Of a DNA stretch of 32,219 bases, positions 7,014-16,300 are shown piece after piece. Source of the DNA: Gemmatimonadaceae bacterium (GTDB lineage Bacteria; Gemmatimonadota; Gemmatimonadetes; Gemmatimonadales; Gemmatimonadaceae); the NCBI GenBank assembly GCA_014379205.1, contig JACMME010000115.1, positions 1-32,219 on the forward strand, written 5' to 3'. The notes below the pieces were generated by a model, which worked only from the letters and a program-made list of their open reading frames with translations, had not been told where the DNA came from and searched no databases. The translations under genes were made by a program, and so were the position numbers. Numbering within the stretch: the stretch's first letter is position 1; the number at the start of each line of letters is the position of its first letter.

Positions 7014-8558
7014 ATGCACTATACGGCACGATTCTTCGGTCTCGCGCTTCTCGCGCTGCTCGCCTTTACGGCGCCTCCCTCACATGCGCAGTTCGCCGGC
7101 GGAGATCAGGACGGCGGTGTCCACGCCATGACGATGCTTGGAATTCCAATTTCGCCGCGATCCATAGCGCTAGGCGAGGCGATGGCGGCGATCGACCGTG
7201 ACCCGTCGGCGATATGGTACAACGCTGCGGGCCTGGCGGGACTTGCCACTAATGCGTTCACCGTGAATGCGTCGCAGCGTTTTGCGCAGACTCAGCTGGT
7301 TGGCGCCGCGGTTGCGTTTCCGACCACTATCGCGACGTTCGGCGTCGCAGCTCGAATTTTCAATGGGGGCTCCGTCGATAATACGTTTGCCGGCGAGCCA
7401 CTCGGTGGACGCACGCGTGCCTACCAGTTTGCGCTCGAAGGTGGAGGTGCGATTCAGCTAGCTCGCTGGTGGCGGTGGGGAGGAACCTTGGTGTATGCGC
7501 AGGAAACGCTCGGCGATCAGACGCAGGGATCAGTTGGAATCAATTCAGGAATGCAGTTTCCGGATATCTGGGGCCGCATAGCGCTCGCTGGCGGCGTAAG
7601 AAATCTCGGAACCAGCGTCAATTTCGATGAATCCTTTGATGAGTTTAGCCCGCCATTTTCGGGCTATGTGGGTGCGGGTATCGATTTATTGCGGCAGCGG
7701 AATCTCCTGCAAACTCCAATGCTATTCCGCGGCCAGCCAATCATCTTCGACGCGAAGGCCGTAGCGCAAGTCAACTTTCCGGACCAGCATGAGCCCTATT
7801 TAGGTGTAGGAATTGAGACAACCGTGAACGGAGTAGTTATCGCCCGGCTTGGCTATCAGACTGGCGATGACAACCGCGCAGGAGTGTCGCTGGGTGCTGG
7901 CGTGAACGTTGGACAGTTCCGTCTGGAGTATGCGTTCAGGAACTCCAAGAATGGCGGCGCTGGCTTCTTCGAGAACGATCCGGTAGGCGATGCTCATAAC
8001 GTAGGGTTCACGTTCTTCTGGGGCGAGAAAAAGTCGAACGTGCCAGTGGTACCCGTTGTTGTAATGCAACCAGTGGATACGGCCGCTATCAACAATGCCG
8101 TCAGGTCGGCGATAGCCGAGGAGCTTGCTGCGCTGCGTCCGCTTCTGGATAGCCTGAAAATTCGCGATGTCCAGATCATCCGCGAGGGCGATGTGTCCAA
8201 ATACATCGTGCCTGTATATTTCGGTTTCGATTCCGCCGAAGTGCGCGCCCAGGACGACACGGTACTTCGACAGGTCGGTGAAGTCATCCGTCGTGTCTAC
8301 CCGACCGCGCTCGTCACGATCGAGGGCTTCGCGGATCCGGCCGGCACACCGCGCTACAATCTCGAGCTGTCTCGTCGCCGCGCTGAGGCGGTGAAGGCCT
8401 TCATGGTCACCATAGGCTTGCCGGAGCGCCAGTTCAAGACAGTGGGATACGGGGAACAACAGGCCCGTCAGGTGATGCCCGGCGCACAAGGCGATCAACC
8501 CGGTGCCTTGAGCAACCGACGGGTGGTATTCACGATCGACGCCACGCAGCGTTTCTAG
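7014..8558 (+). CDS. PorV/PorQ-like outer-membrane barrel fused to OmpA peptidoglycan-binding domain
   Basis: ATG 7014 is preferred over GTG 6999 because GAGGG at 7001-7005 lies 8 bases before it and a clean signal peptide follows (HYTARFFGLALLALLAF, cut after S-H-A-Q). That gives 514 residues. The N-terminal 300 residues match the PorV/PorQ family of FadL-like barrels: SPRSIALGEAMAAI, DPSAIWYNAAGLAGL, then alternating beta strands. The C-terminal 130 residues are an OmpA-like domain: VYFGFDSAEV, VTIEGFADPAGTPRYNLELS, and RRAEAVKAF, which bind peptidoglycan through the Asp and Arg of that motif. PorV proteins shuttle type IX secretion cargo in Bacteroidota; PorQ-like proteins have less defined roles. 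The fusion would anchor the barrel to the cell wall. The gene overlaps the end of the possible cargo gene upstream and is followed by a strong terminator. Confidence 0.8.
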   Translation: MHYTARFFGLALLALLAFTAPPSHAQFAGGDQDGGVHAMTMLGIPISPRSIALGEAMAAIDRDPSAIWYNAAGLAGLATNAFTVNASQRFAQTQLVGAAVAFPTTIATFGVAARIFNGGSVDNTFAGEPLGGRTRAYQFALEGGGAIQLARWWRWGGTLVYAQETLGDQTQGSVGINSGMQFPDIWGRIALAGGVRNLGTSVNFDESFDEFSPPFSGYVGAGIDLLRQRNLLQTPMLFRGQPIIFDAKAVAQVNFPDQHEPYLGVGIETTVNGVVIARLGYQTGDDNRAGVSLGAGVNVGQFRLEYAFRNSKNGGAGFFENDPVGDAHNVGFTFFWGEKKSNVPVVPVVVMQPVDTAAINNAVRSAIAEELAALRPLLDSLKIRDVQIIREGDVSKYIVPVYFGFDSAEVRAQDDTVLRQVGEVIRRVYPTALVTIEGFADPAGTPRYNLELSRRRAEAVKAFMVTIGLPERQFKTVGYGEQQARQVMPGAQGDQPGALSNRRVVFTIDATQRF

Positions 8559-8581
8559 ATCGCGGTAACCGTCTGAAGGCC

Positions 8582-8630
8582 GAACGCGGGACAGAACCTG
8601 ACGGTTCTGCCCCGCGTTCGTTTGTTATTG
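8582..8630 (+). terminator. Strong hairpin terminator after the PorV/OmpA gene
   Basis: GAACGCGGG-a-CAGAACC pairs with GGTTCTG-c-CCCGCGTTC around a TGAC loop: 16 base pairs with one A/C mismatch (8582-8619). A moderately T-rich tail (GTTTGTTATTG) follows. It lies 24 bases after the stop and separates the surface-protein operon from the sugar-nucleotide genes. Confidence 0.8.
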
Positions 8631-8677
8631 CGTTCATTGCCCGCATTCCTGAGCGCGGGTAACTTCAACGATTAAAT

Positions 8678-8698
8678 CAGAAATTTCTGGACTATAGC
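8678..8698 (+). promoter_or_regulatory. 12-bp palindrome next to a TATAGC box upstream of ugd
   Basis: CAGAAATTTCTG (8678-8689) is a perfect palindrome and TATAGC (8693-8698) is a possible -10 box. Transcription from it would start only a few bases before the GTG at 8714, so the message would be nearly leaderless, consistent with no purine-rich ribosome binding site being present. No good -35 box is seen. Confidence 0.25.
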
Positions 8699-8713
8699 TC
8701 TCACCATAATAAA

Positions 8714-10021
8714 GTGCGCATAACGATAGTTGGGACCGGCTATGTTGGTCTGGTAGTCGGCGCCTGCATGGCTGAAACGGGAAACGATGTTGTCTGCGCC
8801 GACCTCGATCAAAAAAAGATCGATGATCTGAAACGCAATATTCTCCCAATATACGAGCCCGGCCTCGAGACATTGGTCGAGAGAAACCAGGCTCAAGGAC
8901 GCCTTACTTTTACGACCGATGTCGTTGAAGCCATCAAGGTTTCCAATGTGGTCTTCATTGCGGTGGGAACGCCGCCTGATGAAGATGGCTCGGCGGATCT
9001 TCGTCATGTTCTGGACGTCGCGACGCTCATTGGCAAGCATCTGACTCGCGAGATGGTGGTGGTAACCAAGTCGACAGTTCCAGTAGGAACTGCCGCGAAG
9101 GTGTCCAAGGCCATAGGTGCGCACGCCAGGCACCCCTTCCATTTATGCAGCAATCCCGAATTCCTCAAGGAAGGCGCGGCGGTAGATGACTTCATGAAGC
9201 CGGACCGCGTGGTGCTCGGTGTTGATGATGATCATGCACGCAGTGTCATGGCGGAGTTGTACGCCCCATTTGTCCGCACCGGCAAGCCAATATTGTTCAT
9301 GGACATCCGTTCAGCGGAAATGACCAAGTACGCCGCCAATGCCATGCTCGCAACGCGTATATCCTTCATGAACGAGATTGCGAATCTGTGCGAGCGGGTA
9401 GGCGCCAACGTCGACCTGGTGCGCAAGGGAATCGGAAGCGACTCCCGAATCGGCTCCTCCTTCCTGTTCCCGGGACCGGGATACGGTGGTTCGTGTTTCC
9501 CCAAGGACGTGCAGGCTCTGGTCAGGACCGCGTCCGAGGCCGGATCCCCCCTGCGGGTATTGGAAGCCGTGGAGTCGGCGAATGAGCTGCAGAAGCGTCG
9601 CCTGTTCGAGAAGCTGAAGAGAGTGCTCAATAGTGATATCAACTCCGCACGAATCGCCATTTGGGGACTCGCGTTCAAACCGCAGACCGACGACATGCGC
9701 GAGGCTCCGGCGCTAACTCTCATCGAGCAGCTCCTGGACGCCGGCGCTTCAGTCGTGGCGCATGATCCGGTGGCGATACCCGAGGCGAAGCGCAGGCTCG
9801 GCAACAGCATCGAGTATGTGGAGCAAAACTACGATGCCCTTATAGGTGCTGATGCCCTTGTCGTCGTGACCGACTGGAACGAGTACCGACATCCGAACTT
9901 CGAGCGGATGCGCGAGTCTCTCAAGCGCCCCATCCTTGTCGATGGCCGTAACCTGTATGATCCGCGCAAGATGGCGGAGCTTGGCTTCCAGTACTTCTCA
10001 ATCGGCCGGGGAGCAGAGTGA
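8714..10021 (+). CDS. ugd: UDP-glucose 6-dehydrogenase
   Basis: This enzyme oxidises UDP-glucose to UDP-glucuronate with two NAD+. The 435-residue length is normal. It opens with the Rossmann NAD motif I-V-G-T-G-Y-V-G-L, has VPVGT and the [17 protein letters not shown] substrate region, and carries the catalytic cysteine at residue 261 in [12 protein letters not shown]. The C-terminal UDP-binding domain includes [18 protein letters not shown]. The GTG start is fixed by the dinucleotide motif beginning a few residues later; no ribosome binding site is visible. Its stop overlaps the next gene (GTGA), and the two following genes use its product, so the three make a linear pathway. Confidence 0.95.
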   Translation: MRITIVGTGYVGLVVGACMAETGNDVVCADLDQKKIDDLKRNILPIYEPGLETLVERNQAQGRLTFTTDVVEAIKVSNVVFIAVGTPPDEDGSADLRHVLDVATLIGKHLTREMVVVTKSTVPVGTAAKVSKAIGAHARHPFHLCSNPEFLKEGAAVDDFMKPDRVVLGVDDDHARSVMAELYAPFVRTGKPILFMDIRSAEMTKYAANAMLATRISFMNEIANLCERVGANVDLVRKGIGSDSRIGSSFLFPGPGYGGSCFPKDVQALVRTASEAGSPLRVLEAVESANELQKRRLFEKLKRVLNSDINSARIAIWGLAFKPQTDDMREAPALTLIEQLLDAGASVVAHDPVAIPEAKRRLGNSIEYVEQNYDALIGADALVVVTDWNEYRHPNFERMRESLKRPILVDGRNLYDPRKMAELGFQYFSIGRGAE

Positions 10022-10974
10022 GACTGTTGATAACGGGGGCCGCCGGCTTCCTGGGCTCACACCTCACGGATCGGTTTCTCGCGGACGGCCATTCGGTTGT
10101 CGGGCTGGATAATTTCATCACGGGACATCCGGACAATATTGCCCATCTGATCGGGCACCAACGCTTTGAGTTCGTCCGTCACAATGTTTCGACATTCACC
10201 TACGTGCCTGGTCCGATAGATGGTGTCCTTCATTTTGCATCGCCGGCCAGCCCTATCGATTATCTCGAGCACCCAATTCCGACTCTCAAAGTCGGTGCGC
10301 TTGGAACCCACAATGCACTGGGCCTCGCCAAGGCGAAGGGAGCGCGCTTTTTTCTCGCATCTACGTCCGAGGTATACGGAGATCCGCTCGTACATCCGCA
10401 GCCCGAGACTTACTGGGGAAATGTCAATCCGGTTGGCCCGCGGGGGGTTTACGATGAAGCCAAACGCTTCGCCGAGGCGATGACAATGGCATACCACACG
10501 TATCACGGGCTGGACACGCGGATAGTGCGAATCTTCAACACGTACGGTCCGCGTATGCGTCCTTACGACGGCCGTGTGGTGTCCAACTTCATTGTCCAAT
10601 CGCTTACCGGCCGTCCGATAACCATCTACGGGGACGGCTCGCAGACACGAAGCTTCTGCTATGTGACGGATGAAGTCGAGGGATTGTGCCGTTTGTTCAT
10701 GCAAGGTGACAACGACCCGATGAACATTGGAAACCCGATCGAGTACACAGTGCGGCAGCTTGCCGAGGTCGTTGTCGAGCTTACCGGCACCAAATCACCA
10801 ATCGAGTATCGCGACCTTCCGCGCGACGATCCGAAGGTCCGACAACCGGACATAACGCGTGCGCGATCCGTCCTGGGCTGGGAACCTGATGTATCGTTGC
10901 GGGAGGGCGTTACCAAAACAATAGACTACTTCCGGTCCATCATGGGCACCGACCGTCTCCCACTCAATGCCTGA
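10018..10974 (+). CDS. UDP-glucuronate decarboxylase (UDP-xylose synthase), SDR family
   Basis: This extended short-chain dehydrogenase of 318 residues converts UDP-glucuronate to UDP-xylose with bound NAD+. Visible are the Rossmann motif [11 protein letters not shown] (Gly7, Gly10, Gly13) and the UXS-specific phrases [15 protein letters not shown] and [16 protein letters not shown]. The catalytic set is Thr116/Ser117/Glu118 and Tyr145-x3-Lys149. [10 protein letters not shown] and [10 protein letters not shown] follow. UXS is distinguished from the epimerases by the ASPASP loop and the R-G-x-Y-D-E-x-K signature. It starts in the last 4 bases of ugd and its end overlaps the epimerase gene by 8 bases, so the three genes are translationally coupled. 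Confidence 0.92.
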   Translation: MRLLITGAAGFLGSHLTDRFLADGHSVVGLDNFITGHPDNIAHLIGHQRFEFVRHNVSTFTYVPGPIDGVLHFASPASPIDYLEHPIPTLKVGALGTHNALGLAKAKGARFFLASTSEVYGDPLVHPQPETYWGNVNPVGPRGVYDEAKRFAEAMTMAYHTYHGLDTRIVRIFNTYGPRMRPYDGRVVSNFIVQSLTGRPITIYGDGSQTRSFCYVTDEVEGLCRLFMQGDNDPMNIGNPIEYTVRQLAEVVVELTGTKSPIEYRDLPRDDPKVRQPDITRARSVLGWEPDVSLREGVTKTIDYFRSIMGTDRLPLNA

Positions 10975-11947
10975 ACGAGTACTGGTAACGGGAGCTGCTG
11001 GTTTCATAGGTTCGCACACGGTTGATGCACTTCTGGCCCGGGGAGACGAAGTAACCGGCCTCGATAATTTCGACGGGTTCTATGATCCCGCGATGAAGCG
11101 GGAGAACCTCATGCAGGCCAACGCGAGCCGCAGTTTCCGCCTCATTGAAGCGGATATTCGCGATTCCAGCTCGATCCGCGGCGCGCTCAAGACGGCCAAG
11201 CCGGATGTTCTGGTTCATCTCGCCGCTCGAGCTGGCGTCCGACCATCCATCGAGGATCCGGCGCTCTACATGGACGTCAACGTCGTCGGGACCGCTGTTC
11301 TTCTAGAGGCCGCTCGATCAATGGGGATCAACCGACTCGTGATCGCCTCGAGTTCGTCTGTTTACGGGAACGACGCAACCGCCCCCTTCAGTGAGAGCGA
11401 AACCGCCATCAGGCCTGTGAGTCCGTACGCAGCGAGCAAGCGCGCCGCTGAGTTGCTGTGCGAGACATTTGCGTCTCTGTATACAGACCTTCGCCTCATA
11501 TCACTGAGGTTTTTCACGGTTTATGGTCCGCGGCAGCGTCCCGATCTCGCCATACGCAAGTTCACGCGCCTCATCGAGGCTGGAGAGCCAATTCCCTTTT
11601 TTGGCGACGGTACTTTCTCACGCGACTATACTTACATTACCGACACCGTCCACGGTGTTGTCAGTGCAGTTGACCGAACGAGAACGACCTCGCCGGGTCA
11701 CGAGATCTACAACCTCGGCGAATCCGCAACAACCACGCTATTCGAGCTTGTCTCCCTGATCGAGCAGGCTCTTGGCCGTTCGGCCAAGCTTCAGCGGTTG
11801 CCGGTGCAGCCAGGGGACGTGATCCGGACCTTTGCCGACATACGGCGTGCACGAGAGGTGCTTGGATACGCGCCACATGTTCCCATTGCCGCGGGGATTC
11901 CGCTTTTCGTTGAGTGGTTTCGATCGCGGAAGACCGCACTTGTTTGA
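10967..11947 (+). CDS. UDP-glucuronate 4-epimerase-like NAD-dependent epimerase
   Basis: A 326-residue extended SDR with Rossmann motif [11 protein letters not shown] (Gly9), the [15 protein letters not shown] segment that resembles the 'DN.N.YYDP.LK..R' signature of UDP-glucuronate 4-epimerases, [11 protein letters not shown], and the catalytic SSSSVYG with Tyr154-x3-Lys158 (YAASK). It probably interconverts UDP-glucuronate and UDP-galacturonate, building blocks for LPS or capsule. UDP-glucose 4-epimerase activity cannot be excluded from motifs alone, but coupling to ugd supports the uronate substrate. It overlaps the previous gene by 8 bases. No glycosyltransferase lies nearby, so the glycan that uses these sugars is made elsewhere. 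Confidence 0.82.
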   Translation: MPERVLVTGAAGFIGSHTVDALLARGDEVTGLDNFDGFYDPAMKRENLMQANASRSFRLIEADIRDSSSIRGALKTAKPDVLVHLAARAGVRPSIEDPALYMDVNVVGTAVLLEAARSMGINRLVIASSSSVYGNDATAPFSESETAIRPVSPYAASKRAAELLCETFASLYTDLRLISLRFFTVYGPRQRPDLAIRKFTRLIEAGEPIPFFGDGTFSRDYTYITDTVHGVVSAVDRTRTTSPGHEIYNLGESATTTLFELVSLIEQALGRSAKLQRLPVQPGDVIRTFADIRRAREVLGYAPHVPIAAGIPLFVEWFRSRKTALV

Positions 11948-12043
11948 GTGCGCTGCTGCCGCGAACCCGGCGCCGGTAACTCGGGTATCATCTCCGCTAG
12001 CTATGCTTCGTCACAATACTTCGCACCTCTGAATCGGTTTCCT

Positions 12044-12805
12044 TTGCGACGTTTAAGTCTTGCAATCGCTTTTGCGGCTCTGCTTCCGGCGGCCTGTCGT
12101 TCGGCGTTTCAGCCTCAGAAGTTCACCTCTCAGGAATCGCTGTATCGCGCATCCAAAAGAGAGTATGATGCCAAGCGCTACGAAAATGCCGTCGCCGGAT
12201 TCGAGCGACTGACAATCGAGCTTCCGGCTCGCGACACCCTCTTCCCCAGATCGCTGTATTTCCTCGCGAAATCGCATGTGGGAAGGAAGGAGCACCTGCT
12301 TTCCGCTCAGAACTTCACGAGACTCGCGGAGTCTTTTCCATCAGATTCTCTGGCTGATGACGCGCTATTTCAGGCGGGACTTGCCTACGCACGGCTCTGG
12401 CGGAAGCCAGCGCTGGATGCTCAGTATGGGGAAACAGCCCTGAGCACGCTGCGTACCATGCTTGCCGTGTATCCGAGCTCCGCCCTGGCAGGTGAAGCGC
12501 AGAAAGAAATCAACAATCTTGTCGAGTGGTTTGCACGCAAGGCGTATGCGAACGGAATGCACTACTACCGTCGCAAGGCATGGGATTCGGCAATCATATA
12601 TTTCAAGGATGTTGTTGCGAAGTATCCCGAAACGGCCACTGCGCGCGACGCACTGCTTCGCCTGGCAGTCGCATTCCAGGCGATCGGCTACAAGGAGGAC
12701 GTCACCGAAACCTGTAATACGCTTCGCTCGGCGTATTCCGGCGACCGCCAGGTGCGGGAAATTTGCGGCGCTGCTCCGGTGGCCGCGACGTCACCCACGC
12801 CCTGA
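12044..12805 (+). CDS. bamD: Outer-membrane assembly lipoprotein BamD-like
   Basis: BamD is the TPR lipoprotein of the BAM complex, which inserts barrel proteins into the outer membrane. The frame is open from GTG 11948, but the sequence there is not like a signal. TTG at 12044 begins a typical lipoprotein signal (MRRLSLAIAFAALLPAAC, Cys18) and gives 253 residues, near the family norm. No strong ribosome binding site distinguishes the starts. TPR-like helices follow: YRASKREYDAKRYENAVAGFERL, then FLAKSHVGRKEHLLSAQNFTRLAESFPSD with the BamD-like 'F...yP.s..a..A.f' rhythm, and HYYRRKAWDSAIIYFKDVVAKYPET. The Pro at -3 of the lipobox is unusual. It sits between sugar-nucleotide genes and nadD, a common kind of gene mix here. 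Confidence 0.78.
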   Translation: MRRLSLAIAFAALLPAACRSAFQPQKFTSQESLYRASKREYDAKRYENAVAGFERLTIELPARDTLFPRSLYFLAKSHVGRKEHLLSAQNFTRLAESFPSDSLADDALFQAGLAYARLWRKPALDAQYGETALSTLRTMLAVYPSSALAGEAQKEINNLVEWFARKAYANGMHYYRRKAWDSAIIYFKDVVAKYPETATARDALLRLAVAFQAIGYKEDVTETCNTLRSAYSGDRQVREICGAAPVAATSPTP

Positions 12806-12807
12806 CC

Positions 12808-13371
12808 GTGCGGTTGGGAATCTTCGGTGGCACATTCGATCCTCCTCATAACGGCCACCTGCTCGCCGCTTCCGATGCATTCGAAGCGCTCCACCTGGAC
12901 CGGCTGATCCTCGTTCCCGCCAAAGAGCAGCCATTCAAGGCCGGGGCGGTGTTGGCCAGCCCAGCCCATCGCCTGCAGATGCTCGGGGACATGGTTGATG
13001 GAGATCAGCGCTTCACGGTCGACGCCATGGAAATCGAGCGTCCCGGTGTATCTTTCACCGTGGACACCCTTGCCGCGTTCGCGGAACGCCATGCGGACGC
13101 TCATCTCTGTTTTCTTATCGGCGAAGACCTTGTGGGCCAGTTTGCCAGTTGGCGGGAGCCTGAGCGGATCGCCGCGTTGGCTGAAATCGTAGTGCTGTCG
13201 CGTACTTCCGACGCACCCAAATCGCCGTTTACAATGCGTCAAATTTCGACGCGGCGCATCGATTTATCCTCCACTGAAATTCGCGCGCGCGTGCGTGAAG
13301 GGCGCTCGATTCGAGGTTTCGTGCCGGATGTCGTCGCGCAGTACATCGCCGCCACCCGGTTGTACCGATAG
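12808..13371 (+). CDS. nadD: Nicotinate-nucleotide adenylyltransferase
   Basis: NadD adenylates nicotinate mononucleotide with ATP to make deamido-NAD, an essential NAD-synthesis step. GTG 12808, two bases after the bamD stop, is the natural start (187 residues): it leads directly into the nucleotidyltransferase signature GIFGGTFDPPHNGH (residues 4-17), with His14 and His17 of the HxGH type. The C-terminal ISSTxIR signature appears as DLSSTEIRARVREG. Other expected phrases are ILVPAKEQPFK, and FLIGEDLVGQFASWREPERI. An upstream in-frame start at 12763 would lie inside bamD and add unrelated sequence. The gene is placed 7 bases before secA. Confidence 0.93.
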   Translation: MRLGIFGGTFDPPHNGHLLAASDAFEALHLDRLILVPAKEQPFKAGAVLASPAHRLQMLGDMVDGDQRFTVDAMEIERPGVSFTVDTLAAFAERHADAHLCFLIGEDLVGQFASWREPERIAALAEIVVLSRTSDAPKSPFTMRQISTRRIDLSSTEIRARVREGRSIRGFVPDVVAQYIAATRLYR

Positions 13372-13378
13372 GAGTGCA

Positions 13379-16300
13379 ATGCTCAAGCCGTTCATAAACA
13401 GAATCTTCGGCACGCGTCACTCGCGCGAGCTGAAGCGCGTGTCGCCAATTGTCGCGGCGATCAACGAGCACTACGAGCGCCTGGGGAGTGTTTCCGAGGC
13501 CGAGCTCCAGGGCCAGACAGCCCGCTTCCGCGCCTCAATTGCGGAGCGAACCGGCGACATCGAGCAGCGTATTGCGGAACTGAAAGAACGCAAGCGCACG
13601 GCGGCTGACGTTGCCGAGCGCGACGCAATCGATACCGAGCTGGGCGGAGCCGATGGGCGCGGAGGTTTGGAAAAACAGCTACGCGAGACGGTTGCGGAAG
13701 TGCTCGACGAGATTTTGCCGGAAGCCTTTGCCACCGTTCGCGAGGCGTGCCGGCGGCTCATGGGGACAATGGTTTTCGTCACCGGGCGCGACACGGTCTG
13801 GGACATGATCCCATATGACGTGCAGTTGATCGGAGGTCTTCAACTACATGAGGGGCGGATCGCGGAAATGGCGACAGGCGAGGGGAAGACTCTGGTTGCT
13901 ACCCTGCCGTTGTATCTCAACGCGCTGGCCGGAAAAGGCGCGCACCTCGTGACGGTCAACTCGTACCTCGCCCGGCGCGACTCCCAGTGGATGGGACACG
14001 TGTACAAATATCTCGGCCTCACGGTTGGCTGTCTGGACGACACCGAGCCCGGCACACCTGAGCGTCGAGCCGCTTACCTGTCGGACATTACCTACGGCAC
14101 CAATAACGAATTCGGCTTTGACTATCTCCGCGACAATATGGTGGTTTCACTTGACCAGCGAGTCCAGCGCGCGCATTGGTACGCCATCGTTGACGAGGTC
14201 GACTCCGTACTCATCGATGAGGCACGAACTCCACTAATTATTTCAGGCCCCGTCGGCAGCGAGAGCGACGCGGAATTCAGGGAGTTCAACGGAGGCGTAT
14301 CACGATTGGTGCGCGCCCAGTCAGACATCGCGAATACACTCGTGGCTGAAGGTGAGCGCGCCCTGGCGGCCGGCGACACGTCCGAGGCGGCGCTGAGACT
14401 CTATCAGGCTCAGATTGGCGCTCCGAAGAACAAACGCCTGCTCAAGGTACTGCAGGAACAGGGCACGAAGCAGATGGTCCAGAAGATGGAGCTGGAACAC
14501 ATCGCCGACCGCAAGCAGCAGGGATCGAAGCAGCAATTCAAGGACATAGAAGAGCGCCTTTTGTTCGTACTCGACGAGAAGGGCCACACCGTGCATCTCA
14601 CGGACAGTGGTGTCGACTACCTGTCTCCCAACGACCACGACGCGTTTGTTCTTCCGGACATTTCCGAAGCCGTGTACCGGCTGGATCACGATCACGACAT
14701 GGAACCGCAGGCAAAGCTCGATGCGCGCGCCGTCATCGAGGGTGAATACGCAGCCAAGAGCGAAAAACTGCACATCGTGCACCAGCTTTTGCGGGCGCAC
14801 GCTCTGTACGAAAAAGATGTCAACTACGTCGTGCAGGAAGGACAGGTACTGATCGTAGATGAGTTTACCGGTAGAACGATGCCGGGACGGCGCTGGTCGG
14901 AAGGGCTGCACCAGGCCGTCGAGGCGAAGGAAGGCGTTCAGGTAAAGGGTGAGACCCAGACGATGGCGACGGTCACCATCCAGAACTATTTCCGCATGTA
15001 CGACAAGCTCGCCGGCATGACGGGGACGGCGGAGACGGAAGAGCAGGAATTCTTCCAGATCTACGGACTCGAGGTGCGAGTGATTCCCACGAACAAGCCC
15101 ATCGTGCGGGACGACCGTCACGATCTCATCTTCAAGACTCGTCGCGAAAAGTACAAGGCGCTTCTGGAAGAGACAGAGCGGCTGCACAAGCTCGGCTACC
15201 CGGTTCTCGTCGGAACCGCCAGCGTAGATGTGTCGGAAACGCTTTCGCGTACGTTTCAGCGCGCCGGAATCAAGCACAATGTCCTGAATGCCAAGTACCA
15301 CCAGCGCGAAGCGGAAGTCATAGCAGAGGCGGGGCAGCCAGGTACGGTAACGATTGCCACCAACATGGCCGGTCGCGGAACCGACATAAAGCTGGGTTCG
15401 GGCGTGACCGAGTCAAAACCTTCCACTGTAACCGATCCTGACGGCAAGGAGATCGAGGTGGAGGAGATGGGCGGGCTGCACATCATTGGCTCCGAGCGAC
15501 ATGAGTCTCGCCGCATCGACAGACAGTTGAGGGGACGCGCTGGCCGTCAGGGTGACTCAGGCACATCGCAGTTCTTTCTCTCCCTCGAAGACGACCTGAT
15601 GCGGCTGTTCGGTTCGGAGCGAATCGCCAAGCTCATGGACCGCATGGGTGCGCAGGAAGGTGAGGTGCTGACGCATCCACTGATAACACGATCGATAGAG
15701 CAGGCGCAGAAGCGCGTAGAGCTTCAGAACTTTCAGGCGCGTAAGCGTCTCCTGGAATACGACGACGTGATGAACCAACAGCGCGAGGTCATTTATTCGC
15801 TGCGATCGTTTGCGTTGGAGGGAGGCGAGGAGCTCAAGAGCGAAGCAGTGAAAATGATCGAGGACGCCGTGAAGAGGCGCGTCAAAACCAATCTCGAGAC
15901 GTATGAATCGGCGGAGGAATGGGACTTCGCGCTGCTGCGGCAGGAACTCCTGATGCACTATCTGTTGACGATTCCCGAGTTGGAAGAAGACGGTGATCGT
16001 CCCGCTTCTATCCCGGAAGCGGAAGAGGCGGGTCGTTCGGGCGGCAGACGGGCCTTTGATTCTAAGATTCAGAATCTCGCCGAGTATGCGCAGCAGCTGC
16101 TGGCTCTTGTCATGCTGAATGTGATCGATGAAAAGTGGAAGGATCACTTGTACGACCTCGATCAGCTCCGTGGTGCCATTCACTATCGGTCGTGGGGACA
16201 GAAGGACCCTCTGCTCGAGTACAAGCAGGAAGCTTTTACCATGTTCGAAGGTCTTATTCACGACGTGCACAACACGTTCGCAGAACGGTTTTTGCGGGCG

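Noticed and set aside
13295-13378. Upstream extension of the SecA frame into nadD
   Set aside because: ATG 13379 has a proper ribosome binding site and matches known SecA N-termini; the extension lies inside nadD.
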